A stretch of 14,561 nucleotides of DNA from Pseudolachnospira sp964507035 (GCA_964507035.1 CAZDOQ010000033.1:1-14561), one strand, 5' to 3'; shown: positions 1-8,205, numbered from the stretch's first letter. Program-made: numbers and translations. Notes: generated by a model from the letters alone, not told the origin.

Positions 1-26
1 AGTCCCGTAGGAGTACCCGGAGACAT
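1..26 (-). CDS. 5' end of an unidentified leftward gene (partial)
   Basis: Only eight codons lie in the window (MSPGTPTG), so the product cannot be identified. The start is supported by an AGGAGG (complement at 36-41) nine bases before an ATG at 26, and by a promoter at 121-149. A small perfect hairpin in the leader (52-56 pairing with 61-65) lies just before the ribosome binding site. It is separated from the kinase gene upstream by its own promoter, so it is probably a separate transcription unit. Confidence 0.5.
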
Positions 27-120
27 AGGGATTTTCCTCCTCATCCCCCCGACGGCCCTTGCCGTTCGCTTTTTCTTTAAAAATTCCGGCACGTTCCTGT
101 TTCCAGAAATCCTTACATTT

Positions 121-149
121 ATTATAGAGGAAATCCGGCCGTTTTTCAA
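121..149 (-). promoter_or_regulatory. sigma-A type promoter for the leftward gene at the window edge
   Basis: On the minus strand TTGAAA (144-149) and TATAAT (121-126) are separated by exactly 17 bases. It lies after the stop of the nucleoside kinase and before the ribosome binding site at 36-41, so it should drive the partial gene at 1-26. I see no convincing terminator between the kinase stop and this promoter. Confidence 0.75.
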
Positions 150-192
150 CCGGCAACTGTCCCGGGCGTGGCCCTCTTTCCAGAACCAGCCC

Positions 193-1845
193 CTACACCT
201 GGAACAGACTTCCTCCAATAAACTCTTTGAGCAGAGAGTTGCCGGGGATGGCGGTGCTGTCCACAGCCAGGAAATAGTCGAAGAACTTTAACAGCCGCTT
301 GGCCTCCTGGAATTCCGGCGCATCGGCGGGAATCCCGAACAGCAACGGCTCCGCATGGGTCTTCAGCACAGAGAACTCATAGCACAGGGCGGAGTTAAAC
401 ATCACATCCGCCGTCTCCTGGTAGGGGAAGATGTTCTCTTCCTCTCCCCGCCGCACCGAAGGCCACCGGGCAATGGTCTCCCGGGCTGTGTTGCCCCGGG
501 TCCGGGCGTCCCGGACCATCCGGCGGATCAGACGGCCGTCTGTGGTGGGGATCCGGTTGTGCTCGTCTATATTCAGCTGGGTCAGGGCGCTGATATAGAT
601 CTTAAATTTGCTCTCCTGGGGCAGGGAGTAGGACAGGGCGTCGTTGAGGCCATGGATGCCCTCAATGACCAGAATATCCTGGCGGCCCAGCTGCAGGTAA
701 TTGCCCCGGTACTCCCGCCGCCCCTGCTTGAAATTGAAGGTGGGCATGGAGACTTTTCGCCCGTCCAGGAGCGCCGTCATATCCCGGTTGAACTGCTCAA
801 TATCCACGCACTCCAGGGCCTCGAAATTGTAATCCCCATTCTCATCCCGGGGGGTGTGCTCCCGGTTCACAAAGTAATCGTCCAGGCCGATGGGGTGAGG
901 CACCAGCCCCTGGGCCATGAGCTGAATGGAGAGCCGGTGGGAAAAGCTGGTCTTTCCGGAAGAGGAGGGACCGGCGATCATCACAAATTTGATGTGGGGC
1001 CGGGCCACAATCCGGGCGGCGATGTCGGCAATCTCCCCCTCCTGCCGTGCTTCCTCGATGAGGATCAGATCCTGGATCTGACCGTTTGCGATCTTGTCGT
1101 TGATGGAGCCCACGGTGTTCACCTGGAGCCGCTCGCACCACCGGGAAGATTTCTGCATGGTGTCAAAGAGTTTCTCATTGGCCTCAAACGCCGGAACCAC
1201 CCGGGGAGCCTGGGCCTCCGGGAACAGCAGCACAAAGCCCTCCCGGTACAGCTGCAGCCGAAAATATTTCAGATAGCCGGTGGAGGGGACCATGTAGCCG
1301 TAATGATAGTCGGCAAATCCTTCAATGCGATAGATATTCACGTGGGAAGACCGGCGGTACCGGAACAGCCGCTCCTTGTCGTACATTTTGACCCGCCGGA
1401 AAAAGACCGCCGCGTCGTCCACGTGCATGTCCGTCTTCTCTATGGGAAGGTCCGCCTCCGCCAGCTGGCGCATCCGGGTCTCCACCTGGTCCAAAAATTC
1501 CTGGTCCACGGAGAAAGCGCCGGTGACCTCTATGTACAGCCCATGGGTGACGGAGAACTTGACGTTCACTTTCTCCATGTCCTCCAGGGGCTTTAAATCA
1601 TAGATGGCCTTGTTCATCAGCAGGATCAGGCTTCTCTCATAGGACTGGGCCCCGGCCTTCTCCCCTGTGGTCACAAATTCCAGGGTACAGGGAAACCGCA
1701 CGGTCTTGTGCAGTTCCTGGAGTTTGCCGTTCACCGTGACCAGCACAATATCGTTCTCATACTCCGGCTGAAACCGCTCTGCCAGCTGCTGGAAGCTGGT
1801 GCCCTGGGGAATGTCATAAAGCGTTCCGCGAATCTGTACTTCCAT
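193..1845 (-). CDS. TGS-domain nucleoside kinase (uridine kinase-like)
   Basis: A cytoplasmic protein of 550 residues that probably phosphorylates a nucleoside with ATP or GTP; the substrate is not fixed by the sequence. The N-terminal ~60 residues resemble the TGS domain of threonyl-tRNA synthetase, followed by a synthetase second-domain-like stretch. The C-terminal half is a uridine kinase/PRK-type P-loop domain: Walker A GPSSSGKTS at 292-300, GLDDYF at 320-325 and IEGIHGLN at 394-401. This TGS plus kinase architecture is a standard clostridial family annotated as nucleoside kinase. I chose ATG 1845 because AGGAGG stands four bases before it. An in-frame GTG at 1914 overlaps the nif3 stop but has no usable ribosome binding site and would add 23 unconserved-looking residues. 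It is the last gene of the dgt-dnaG-trmK-nif3 operon, 65 bp after nif3. Confidence 0.88.
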   Translation of the reverse strand: MEVQIRGTLYDIPQGTSFQQLAERFQPEYENDIVLVTVNGKLQELHKTVRFPCTLEFVTTGEKAGAQSYERSLILLMNKAIYDLKPLEDMEKVNVKFSVTHGLYIEVTGAFSVDQEFLDQVETRMRQLAEADLPIEKTDMHVDDAAVFFRRVKMYDKERLFRYRRSSHVNIYRIEGFADYHYGYMVPSTGYLKYFRLQLYREGFVLLFPEAQAPRVVPAFEANEKLFDTMQKSSRWCERLQVNTVGSINDKIANGQIQDLILIEEARQEGEIADIAARIVARPHIKFVMIAGPSSSGKTSFSHRLSIQLMAQGLVPHPIGLDDYFVNREHTPRDENGDYNFEALECVDIEQFNRDMTALLDGRKVSMPTFNFKQGRREYRGNYLQLGRQDILVIEGIHGLNDALSYSLPQESKFKIYISALTQLNIDEHNRIPTTDGRLIRRMVRDARTRGNTARETIARWPSVRRGEEENIFPYQETADVMFNSALCYEFSVLKTHAEPLLFGIPADAPEFQEAKRLLKFFDYFLAVDSTAIPGNSLLKEFIGGSLFQV

Positions 1846-1910
1846 GTTGCCTCCTCTGTCTTCTATTGTTTCCGCCAGTCTTTCCGGGGCCACCGTTCTT
1901 TCCGGGGCGC

Positions 1911-2687
1911 TCACACCACCTGGCTGGGGATCCGGAACGGAGCCCGGAAGACCACCACCGGCAAAGGCCTAAGCCAGTCCGCCATAAAGTCCATAAAAAT
2001 CCACTCAATCCCGTAATGACCGGCGTCCACCACCGTCAGGCCCTCCGCCATGGCGTCTAACCCCGGATGGTGTCCCATGTCCCCGGTGATATAAGCCTGG
2101 ACCCCCAGACTCTGGGCCAGAGAAAGCACCCCCTTGCCGCTGCCGGGCAGGATCCCCACCCGGAAAAGGCTCCGGTTCGCCGTTCCCCCGTCATACAGGG
2201 TCACCGACGGCAGGCAAAATGCCTCCTTCACTTTCTGGCAGAGTTCCTTTGGGGAAACCGGCTCCGGCAGTTCTCCCACCTTGCCGATTCCCCCGTCCGC
2301 CACCGGTTCCAGGTAGACGCTGTTCATCAGTCCCAGCCGGTCTGCCGCCAGATCTGCCATACAGCCGGGGGCCGCGTCAAAGTTGGTGTGCATGGCCACG
2401 CAGGCAATCCGCTCCTCCGCCAGCAGAAGGGCCAGGCGCCCGGGAACGCTGTCCTCCGTTACCTGACGCAGCGGGGAAAACAATAGGGGATGGTGGGTGA
2501 GCACGCAGTTGCAGCCCGAATGTTTGGCATCCCAGATCACCTCTTCCGTCAGATCCAAGGCCACATAGACCCCATACACCTCCATCTCCCGCCGGCCCAC
2601 CTGCAGCCCTGGATTGTCCCAGTCGCAGGCATAGGACAGGGGGCACAGCTCCTCCAGTTTTGTCAACAACTCCTGTACCGTCATCAT
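1911..2687 (-). CDS. Nif3-like dinuclear metal center protein (YqfO family)
   Basis: 258 residues, the length of the short Nif3 form without the extra middle domain of Bacillus YqfO. Family metal ligands are visible: THHP with H65 and H66, HTNFD with H100 and D104, TGDMGHH at 201-207, and DAGHYGIE with H224 and E228. The family forms toroidal hexamers with a two-metal site; its biochemical role is debated (GTP cyclohydrolase 1 type 2 is an annotation of uncertain standing). The start at 2687 has AAGGAGG nine bases upstream; a second ATG follows immediately at 2684. The gene begins 23 bp after trmK, the usual Firmicutes neighbour, so the two are almost certainly cotranscribed. Confidence 0.93.
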   Translation of the reverse strand: MMTVQELLTKLEELCPLSYACDWDNPGLQVGRREMEVYGVYVALDLTEEVIWDAKHSGCNCVLTHHPLLFSPLRQVTEDSVPGRLALLLAEERIACVAMHTNFDAAPGCMADLAADRLGLMNSVYLEPVADGGIGKVGELPEPVSPKELCQKVKEAFCLPSVTLYDGGTANRSLFRVGILPGSGKGVLSLAQSLGVQAYITGDMGHHPGLDAMAEGLTVVDAGHYGIEWIFMDFMADWLRPLPVVVFRAPFRIPSQVV

Positions 2688-2710
2688 GGCGTTTTTCCTC
2701 CTTGTGGTTC

Positions 2711-3439
2711 CTATTTGGACAAAAGCGTTTCTTCCGGCTCTGCCGCCTCCGGCGGCCAGTCCGCCAGAAGCTCCTCCAGTTCCCGCAGCCGCTCCTCCAT
2801 CTGTTCCCGGCGGGAGGAAGGCTTTTCCTCCCGGGCCAGGCTCCGCAGAATCTGGCGGCAGTTTTCCCGTTTTTTCTCCAAAAAGACCCGGAGCACCGGA
2901 GGCTGTTTCCGGAGCAGATGCCGGCCGTAGCCAAATTCTGCCGGGGACCAGGGTTCCGGGTCATGGCCCGGAACCGCCCGCATCACCGTATAGTATTTTC
3001 CGTCTTCCTGGAGCATCCGCTCCTCTGTCACTGTATAGTCCGCCTCATAGAGGAATTGCCGAAAGGCCCTCAGGTCCGACTGGGGGGAGAGGATCAGTTC
3101 CCGGGCGGCCCGGGCCACCGGCTCTCCCCGAACCAGAATCTGCCGCATCAGCGGACCGCCCATGCCGGCCAGGACCAGGGTGTCCGCCTCCCCCGGGGCC
3201 AGAGACGCCAGCCCGTCTCCCAGGCGGGTCTCAATTTTTTCTTCCAGTCCGTGTTCCCGGATATGTACCTGGGCCCGCTCCAGCGGCCCAGGCCGCACAT
3301 CTGCGGCAATGGCTCCGGGGCAGACCCCTGCCTCCACCAGCCAGATGGGCAGATAGCCGTGGTCCGTGCCCACATCCGCCACCCGGTTCCCCGGGGTCAC
3401 CAACGCCGCCACACATTGCAATCGCTTGGATAGTTCCAT
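2711..3439 (-). CDS. trmK: tRNA (adenine22-N1)-methyltransferase TrmK
   Basis: A class I SAM-dependent methyltransferase of 242 residues that methylates N1 of A22 in tRNA. The SAM-binding loop ADVGTDHGYLP is at 21-31, the family motif AGMGG at 91-95, and SPQSD at 118-122. The C-terminal ~50 residues are Arg/Glu-rich and should form the alpha-helical coiled coil typical of TrmK. I place the start at ATG 3439, with GGAG six bases upstream and the MELSKRL start typical of the family. A GTG at 3499 would add 20 residues that do not look like the family. It lies 77 bp after dnaG and 23 bp before nif3. In most Firmicutes rpoD (sigA) sits between dnaG and trmK; here it does not. Confidence 0.93.
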   Translation of the reverse strand: MELSKRLQCVAALVTPGNRVADVGTDHGYLPIWLVEAGVCPGAIAADVRPGPLERAQVHIREHGLEEKIETRLGDGLASLAPGEADTLVLAGMGGPLMRQILVRGEPVARAARELILSPQSDLRAFRQFLYEADYTVTEERMLQEDGKYYTVMRAVPGHDPEPWSPAEFGYGRHLLRKQPPVLRVFLEKKRENCRQILRSLAREEKPSSRREQMEERLRELEELLADWPPEAAEPEETLLSK

Positions 3440-3449
3440 ACCACACTCC

Positions 3450-3476
3450 AAAAAGGCCCGGAGTTTCCGGCTCCGG
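3450..3476 (-). terminator. weak terminator-like hairpin between dnaG and trmK
   Basis: In the minus-strand RNA CCGGAG (3476-3471) and CTCCGG (3463-3458) form a 6-bp stem with a 7-base loop, followed by GCC and then five U (3454-3450). The U run is three bases from the stem and directly precedes the trmK ribosome binding site. It may attenuate transcription or act as a processing or stability element, not a full stop. Confidence 0.35.
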
Positions 3477-3516
3477 CTGGGATGGCGCAGCTTGCCCACT
3501 GATTCCCGGCTTTGCC

Positions 3517-5283
3517 TTAATCAAGAAAAATATGCAGTGCTTCCAGTCTGGCCTTCTCCAGGATCAGCGCCTGCAGGCGGCGCGGGTCGGTCTCCTCCCG
3601 GACCTGGCGGTCCAGCCGGGCCCGTTTTAACCGGCGCACGGTCTCTGTCAATATTTTCTCCCGCTCCTCCTTCGTGGTTTCCTCGGACAAAGCGGTATTG
3701 AACACAGCCGCCACCTGATTTCTCTTCTCTTCATCCTCCAGGAACTGGCTGAGAAGGGCTGCCGGCTGAACCGGCTCCCCCCTCTCCAGGGCTCCCAAAA
3801 TGGCTTCCGCCACCAGCCGGTACACCGGCCCGGCAAAGTCCTCCGGGGTGAGCATCTTCCGGAGTGCGCCGCAGGCGGCCGGCTCCGTGGCCAGGAAGTT
3901 CAGCAGAAGCCGCTGATCCTCCTGGAATCCTTCATCCTTCTCTCTCTTTTTCCGGGGCCGGCCTTCCGCCTCCCGGGCCTCCGGCTCCGCTGCCATCCGG
4001 CGGCCGCCGTAGCGGTTTACCATCTCCCGCAGCGCCTCCAGGGGGATCTGGTGCCGGGCAGATACAGCCTCCAGGTAATTGTTCCGCTCCAGTTCATCGG
4101 TAAATTCCGCCAGCCTCCCGGCCATCGCCCGGTGAAAGGCCGTCTTTCCCTCCGGGTCGCTCAGATCATACTGCCCCCGGAGAGCATCCGTCTCAAAGAG
4201 GAAAGCGTTCACCGCCTGGCCGATCCGCTCCTCATAGGCCTCCGCCCCCAGATGGGCGATAAACTCATCCGGGTCTTTGTAAGGCTTCATGTTCAGCACT
4301 TTCACCGAAAGCCCTGCCTCCTTTAAAATGGGGATGGCCCGCAGCGCCGCTTTCTGACCTGCGCCGTCGCTGTCGTAGGTGATGATCACCTCGGAAACAT
4401 ACCGCTTGATCAGCATGGCGTGGCCCGGGGTGAAGGCGGTGCCCAGGGATGCCACGGCGCAGTCGAATCCTGCCTGGTGCAGAGCAATCACATCCATATA
4501 GCCCTCGCACAGCAGCAGGTAAGGCCGCCGGGACCGGCGGGCCAGGTTCAGGCCGTACAGGTTTCGGCTTTTGTCAAACAGGCGGGTCTCCGGGGAATTC
4601 AGGTATTTGGGCTCCCCCTCCCCCATGACCCGGCCGCCAAAGCCGATGACCCGGTTGTTGATGTCCATGATGGGAAACATCACCCGGTTCCAGAACCGGT
4701 CCCGGGCGCCCCGCTCGTCGATCTTCACCAGGCCGCTCTCCTGGAGCGGCCCGTCTTCCCAGCCTTTTCTCTTCAGATACCGGTACAGGGCTTGGTTGGC
4801 CATGGGGGAAAAGCCCAGGCCAAACCGCTTCATGGTCTCCGGGGAAAGTCCCCGGCCTGTCAGGTACTGGCAGCCCTGCTCTCCCCCTTTGTTCCGCAGC
4901 TGGTAATAGTAGTACCGGGCCGCTTCCTTGTTCACCGCCAGCAGCCGGCTCCGCAGGTCCGCCTGCTTCTTTTGTTCCGCTGTCTCCTCCCCCTGGGGCA
5001 GGGTGATGCCGGCCCGGTCCGCCAGCACCTTCAAAGCCTCCGGAAACGTGTAGTTTTCGTATTCCATTACAAAGGTGATCACGTTTCCCCCCGCGCCGCA
5101 GCCAAAACAATAGTACATCTGCTTGGAAGGGGAAACGGAAAAGGAGGCAGTTTTTTCTCCGTGAAACGGGCAGAGTCCAAAATAGTTGCTGCCCCGCTTC
5201 AACAGCTTCACATACTGGGAGATCACCGCCGCAATATCGTTTCGGGACCGTACCTCCTCCACAATCTCCTCCGGATAATACAA
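3517..5283 (-). CDS. dnaG: DNA primase DnaG
   Basis: 588 residues, the usual bacterial primase length. It makes RNA primers for replication and should work with the replicative helicase at the fork. An N-terminal CHC2 zinc finger is complete (C38, H41, C59, C62 in CPFH and CFGC). The TOPRIM catalytic core has E260 in CEGYMD, the DSD motif at 304-306 and D337/D339 in KDPDE. The C-terminal ~150 residues form the less conserved helicase-binding region. The start codon is TTG at 5283: AGGAGG (complement 5292-5297) stands eight bases upstream, the residues PEEIVEEV that follow match the family N-terminus, and no ATG lies nearby. It starts 18 bp after dgt. The expected next gene, rpoD, is missing. 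Confidence 0.97.
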   Translation of the reverse strand: MYYPEEIVEEVRSRNDIAAVISQYVKLLKRGSNYFGLCPFHGEKTASFSVSPSKQMYYCFGCGAGGNVITFVMEYENYTFPEALKVLADRAGITLPQGEETAEQKKQADLRSRLLAVNKEAARYYYYQLRNKGGEQGCQYLTGRGLSPETMKRFGLGFSPMANQALYRYLKRKGWEDGPLQESGLVKIDERGARDRFWNRVMFPIMDINNRVIGFGGRVMGEGEPKYLNSPETRLFDKSRNLYGLNLARRSRRPYLLLCEGYMDVIALHQAGFDCAVASLGTAFTPGHAMLIKRYVSEVIITYDSDGAGQKAALRAIPILKEAGLSVKVLNMKPYKDPDEFIAHLGAEAYEERIGQAVNAFLFETDALRGQYDLSDPEGKTAFHRAMAGRLAEFTDELERNNYLEAVSARHQIPLEALREMVNRYGGRRMAAEPEAREAEGRPRKKREKDEGFQEDQRLLLNFLATEPAACGALRKMLTPEDFAGPVYRLVAEAILGALERGEPVQPAALLSQFLEDEEKRNQVAAVFNTALSEETTKEEREKILTETVRRLKRARLDRQVREETDPRRLQALILEKARLEALHIFLD

Positions 5284-5291
5284 GAAGGGAA

Positions 5292-5297
5292 CCTCCT
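5292..5297 (-). promoter_or_regulatory. ribosome binding site fixing the TTG start of dnaG
   Basis: A perfect AGGAGG on the minus strand, eight bases before TTG at 5283 and inside the 18-bp gap after the dgt stop. No ATG or GTG in the dnaG frame lies at a workable distance, so this site decides the non-AUG start. Confidence 0.85.
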
Positions 5298-5301
5298 CTC
5301 T

Positions 5302-6309
5302 CTAGTATTTCCACGCCACCGGCACAAACAACCTCTGATATGTATCAATGGCGTAGCCGTCAGTCATGCCCGCCACGTAGTCGCACACCACCCGGGACAC
5401 CGGGTCCCGGCGGATCCAGATCATATTGAAATATTCCTCCGGCAGTTCTTCCGTGTGCTCCATGTAATACTCATAGAGCCGGCGCAGCAGTTCCTGGGCC
5501 TTCCGGTCCTCCTGCTTGGCCGCGCTGTTGGTGTAGATATGCTCAAACATAAAACCCCGGAGCCCCTGCATGGCCGCTTCAATCTCCCCGTCCATCCGGA
5601 TATCCGGCTGGTCCAAACTGGAGTCTATAACGTTGCGGATCAGGGTGTTTAACCGCTCCCGCACCGAGTGGCCCAGCACTTGAGTAAATTCCTCCGGCAG
5701 CAGTTCCTCCTGGAGCAGACCCGCCCGGATAGCGTCGTCAATGTCGTGGTTGATGTAGGCGATCTTGTCGGACAGCCGCACAATCTGCCCCTCCATGGTG
5801 GCCGGGTGGCCGCTGGTCCGGTGATTCCGGATGCCGTCCCGGACTTCCCAGGTCAGATTCAGCCCCCGGCCATCCTTTTCCAGGCATTCCACCACCCGGA
5901 CGCTCTGCTCATAGTGGGCAAAGCCTCCTTCGCAGATCTGGTTTAAGATCCGCTCCCCCGCATGGCCGAAGGGGGTATGGCCCAGGTCGTGGCCCAGGGC
6001 AATGGCCTCTGTCAGATCTTCGTTGAGCCGCAGAGCCTTGGCAATGGTTCTGGCGATCTGGGAAACCTCCAGGGTGTGGGTGAGCCGGGTCCGATAGTGA
6101 TCCCCCGCCGGGTCCAAAAACACTTGGGTCTTATGCTTCATCCGGCGGAACGCCTTGCAGTGGATGAGCCGGTCCCGGTCCCGCTGATAGTCTGTGCGGA
6201 TCTCGCAGGGCACTTCCGGCTTGTCCCGTCCCCGGCTGTTCTGGCTCAGGGACGCAAAAGGGCTTAAGATTCCCGCTTCCAGCTGTTCCGTCTGTTCCCG
6301 AATGGTCAT
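5302..6309 (-). CDS. dgt: dGTPase-like HD-domain triphosphohydrolase
   Basis: 335 residues, the short Firmicutes dGTPase-like type. The family hydrolyses dNTPs to nucleosides and triphosphate. The HD metal site is intact: H78 in RLTHTLEV, H107-D108 in GHDLGHTPFGH, and D181 in LSDKIAY. The start at ATG 6309 has GGAGG seven bases upstream; the reading frame stays open 5' of it, but an earlier in-frame ATG at 6393 lies at or before the predicted transcription start. It is the first gene of the operon, behind the promoter at 6396-6424, and directly precedes dnaG, an order conserved in many Clostridia. Substrate preference and any nucleotide activator cannot be read from sequence. Confidence 0.93.
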   Translation of the reverse strand: MTIREQTEQLEAGILSPFASLSQNSRGRDKPEVPCEIRTDYQRDRDRLIHCKAFRRMKHKTQVFLDPAGDHYRTRLTHTLEVSQIARTIAKALRLNEDLTEAIALGHDLGHTPFGHAGERILNQICEGGFAHYEQSVRVVECLEKDGRGLNLTWEVRDGIRNHRTSGHPATMEGQIVRLSDKIAYINHDIDDAIRAGLLQEELLPEEFTQVLGHSVRERLNTLIRNVIDSSLDQPDIRMDGEIEAAMQGLRGFMFEHIYTNSAAKQEDRKAQELLRRLYEYYMEHTEELPEEYFNMIWIRRDPVSRVVCDYVAGMTDGYAIDTYQRLFVPVAWKY

Positions 6310-6335
6310 AGCGCATCCTCCGAACTCTTTCGTGT

Positions 6336-6388
6336 AAAAGCCCCGGGCGATGGCTTGCACCGGCAGTCCTTCCGTTCCCCGGGCTTTT
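6336..6388 (-). promoter_or_regulatory. stem-loop at the 5' end of the dgt operon mRNA
   Basis: The 12-base arms at 6336-6347 and 6377-6388 pair with one mismatch around a 29-base loop. The predicted transcription start (about 6389) puts this stem at the very beginning of the mRNA. The 3' arm ends in UUUU, so it could also act as a leader attenuator; a 5' stabilising stem is equally possible. Confidence 0.45.
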
Positions 6389-6395
6389 CTCATAT

Positions 6396-6424
6396 ATTCT
6401 AGCATACTTTGGTGGCGGGAACAA
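6396..6424 (-). promoter_or_regulatory. promoter of the dgt-dnaG-trmK-nif3-kinase operon
   Basis: Minus-strand TTGTTC (6419-6424), a 17-base spacer and TAGAAT (6396-6401). TG at the end of the spacer makes an extended -10 (TGCTAGAAT). It is the only clear promoter upstream of the five-gene cluster that I found. Confidence 0.65.
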
Positions 6425-6549
6425 GAAATTTGCCGCTTCAATGGCTGGGGGAAACCAAAAAGTTTTCGGGGAATTTCGACGTTTTTCCCATTTGCTTGAC
6501 GCCTCATACCGTTCTGTCCTATTGGCAGAACATTCGGAAGATGTTTTAC

Positions 6550-7102
6550 TATGGCTATCCAATTGGTTTTGGCCCATCTGGACTGGCTGTTTGAGGAAAA
6601 ACGTCTGGAGCAGGTGGGGGATGCCGGCGCTGCCCTGATCAACACCGCCACCGCCTACCGGGCCGCCGGAGACCTGGTCCGGGCCGTGGCCCAGGGGCGG
6701 AACACGCTGGCGGAAAAGTATGCCTAGATGATGGAGCGGACCAGCCTCCGAGAGTTTGCCGCCCTCCGCTCCCGGCTGCCGGAGTTTTCTGAGGAAGCGC
6801 TCTAGGAAATCCGGGAGATTGTGCCCATTCAGATGGACTGGATGGCCCAGTACCGTCAAAAAACCCGGTCCTCGCCTTCGGGAACCGGGCGCTCTCCTCC
6901 TCTCAGGACACGGAGGAAGACACATCCTTTGAAAGCTATCTCCAGGGGGACTCAAAACCTACTCCCTCCCCACCTTAAAACGGTATCACCGGTTTCTCAA
7001 CCAAGCTGCGGCGGAAAGGAAAAACCTGACCCTGCTGATCATGTCCGCCACGGTCCGGGCCTACCCCTGGAGGAAACGGAGCGCCGGCTTTCCCTGCGCT
7101 GA
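6550..7102 (+). pseudogene. degenerate TPR-DUF4125 protein gene
   Basis: Reading from ATG 6550 gives a product resembling a family with N-terminal TPR repeats and a C-terminal DUF4125 domain, but badly broken. LAHLDWLFEEKRLEQV and INTATAYRAAGDL look like collapsed TPR pieces, as if the repeats between them were deleted. GRNTLAEKYA then runs into TAG (6724-6726), followed in frame by MMERTSLREFAALRSRLPEF. A second TAG lies at 6802-6804, then EIREIVPIQMDWM. After SSQDTEEDTSFESYLQG the frame shifts to HRFLNQAAAERKNLTLLIM, and a further shift leads to PLEETERRLSLR and a stop at 7102. Two stops, at least two frameshifts and internal deletions make it a pseudogene. DUF4125 function is unknown to me. 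Family assignment is from remembered motifs. Confidence 0.72.
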
Positions 7103-7191
7103 TGGCCCCAAGGGGGCAGCCGCCTTCCCCGGATGGGGTAAAAGCGACCGCCCCTTTGGTTTGGAGGAAACACACTTCGGCCCCTCTCCTC

Positions 7192-8124
7192 CTACTCTTC
7201 CGTTGTATGACGCTCCAGCCAGTCCCGGATATCCTCATACACCTCGTCCCGGTCCAGCTCGTTTAGGACCTCATGGCGGTCGTCTTTGTAGAAACGCACA
7301 TCCACATCCTCCAAGCCTAGTTCCACGTATTCGTTGTAGACCCGGAGCACATTTTTGGTGAATCCGCCCAGGGCGTCGTCCATGCCGGAAACCAGCAGCA
7401 CCGGCAGATTTCGAGGGATCCGGTCAAAGTTTTTCTTTTTGGCCAGATCCTCTAGGACGCTGAAGAAATCATGGTAGGCGGACACGGTAAACCGAAACTG
7501 GCAAAGGCGTTCCGCCTTGTAGGCTTTCACATTCTCCTCATTCCTGCTGAGCCAGGAACCGGGGCGCTTCCGGCCGCCAAACTTTCCCACATAGCCGCCC
7601 AGAGCCAGGTCATCCACCAACCGGCTCCGGTAATGGCCGCCCCGGGTCATCATCAGAACCTTGGTCAGGATCCGGCCAAAGCGCACCGCCCCCAGTGGCT
7701 CCCAGCCGGTCCCCATGATGATGGCCCCGTCAATCCGATCCCCGTAGATGGTCAAATACCGGCGCAGGAGGAAGGAACCCATGCTGTGGCCCAGCACAAA
7801 CACTGGAAGAATGGGATACTTGCCCTTGGCCATCCGGGTCACATGGTACATGTCCTTGAGCAAGGCCACCTTGCCCATCTTCTCGCTGAAAAAGCCATAA
7901 TCCTCCGGGCACGATACGGATTCCCCATGGCCTAGATGATCGTGGCCAATCACCGCAAAACCCTGCCCGTTCAGATACCGGGCAAACTCGTCATACCGGC
8001 CAATGTGCTCCACCATCCCGTGGACCAGCTGGACCACCGCCTGCACATGACCGTCCGGAATCCACCAAAATCCATGGACCTTTCGCTTGCCGTCCGCCGA
8101 AGGAATCCAAAACTCTTCTTTCAT
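7192..8124 (-). CDS. alpha/beta hydrolase, monoacylglycerol lipase/lysophospholipase-like
   Basis: 310 residues of the Hydrolase_4 (serine aminopeptidase S33) type. The oxyanion region is VQLVHGMVEH (31-40); GHDHLGHGES follows at 60-69. The nucleophile is S114 in LGHSMGS, the acid is probably D249 or D250 in VSGMDDALGG, and the catalytic His is H284 in DDRHEVLNE, as in the family. There is no signal peptide or membrane segment, so it should be cytoplasmic. Substrates are likely acylglycerol or lysolipid esters, but this is family inference. ATG 8124 is chosen for AGGAGG nine bases upstream; an in-frame upstream start at 8160 has weaker support. It is the only intact gene in a zone of decayed genes, and its nearest promoter is that of the trpB stump upstream. 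Confidence 0.87.
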   Translation of the reverse strand: MKEEFWIPSADGKRKVHGFWWIPDGHVQAVVQLVHGMVEHIGRYDEFARYLNGQGFAVIGHDHLGHGESVSCPEDYGFFSEKMGKVALLKDMYHVTRMAKGKYPILPVFVLGHSMGSFLLRRYLTIYGDRIDGAIIMGTGWEPLGAVRFGRILTKVLMMTRGGHYRSRLVDDLALGGYVGKFGGRKRPGSWLSRNEENVKAYKAERLCQFRFTVSAYHDFFSVLEDLAKKKNFDRIPRNLPVLLVSGMDDALGGFTKNVLRVYNEYVELGLEDVDVRFYKDDRHEVLNELDRDEVYEDIRDWLERHTTEE

Positions 8125-8205
8125 ATCGCCACACCTCCTGAAAAAATCCTTTCCTCTCACCCGGGCCAGGCTGCCGTCTTGCAGCTGCCGGTTTTTCCTC
8201 TCCTT

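Noticed and set aside
355..1596. Long plus-strand open frame (413 codons) opposite the nucleoside kinase
   Set aside because: It is antisense to a clear kinase; the composition follows the codon bias of the opposite strand and no family motif or ribosome binding site is seen.
1846..1914. GTG start at 1914 for the nucleoside kinase, overlapping the nif3 stop
   Set aside because: No usable ribosome binding site; ATG 1845 has AGGAGG and begins the TGS domain directly.
4420..5652. Plus-strand open frame of 410 codons spanning dnaG and dgt
   Set aside because: It crosses the junction of two well-supported opposite-strand genes and has no recognisable domain.
6511..6531. 6-bp inverted repeat with a nearby TTGACG upstream of the DUF4125 relic
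   Set aside because: No good -10 at a proper distance and the arms are short; at best a dead promoter region.
6131..6955. Minus-strand open frame of 274 codons across dgt and the decayed region
   Set aside because: It overlaps dgt in another frame and runs antisense to the DUF4125 relic; no family signal.
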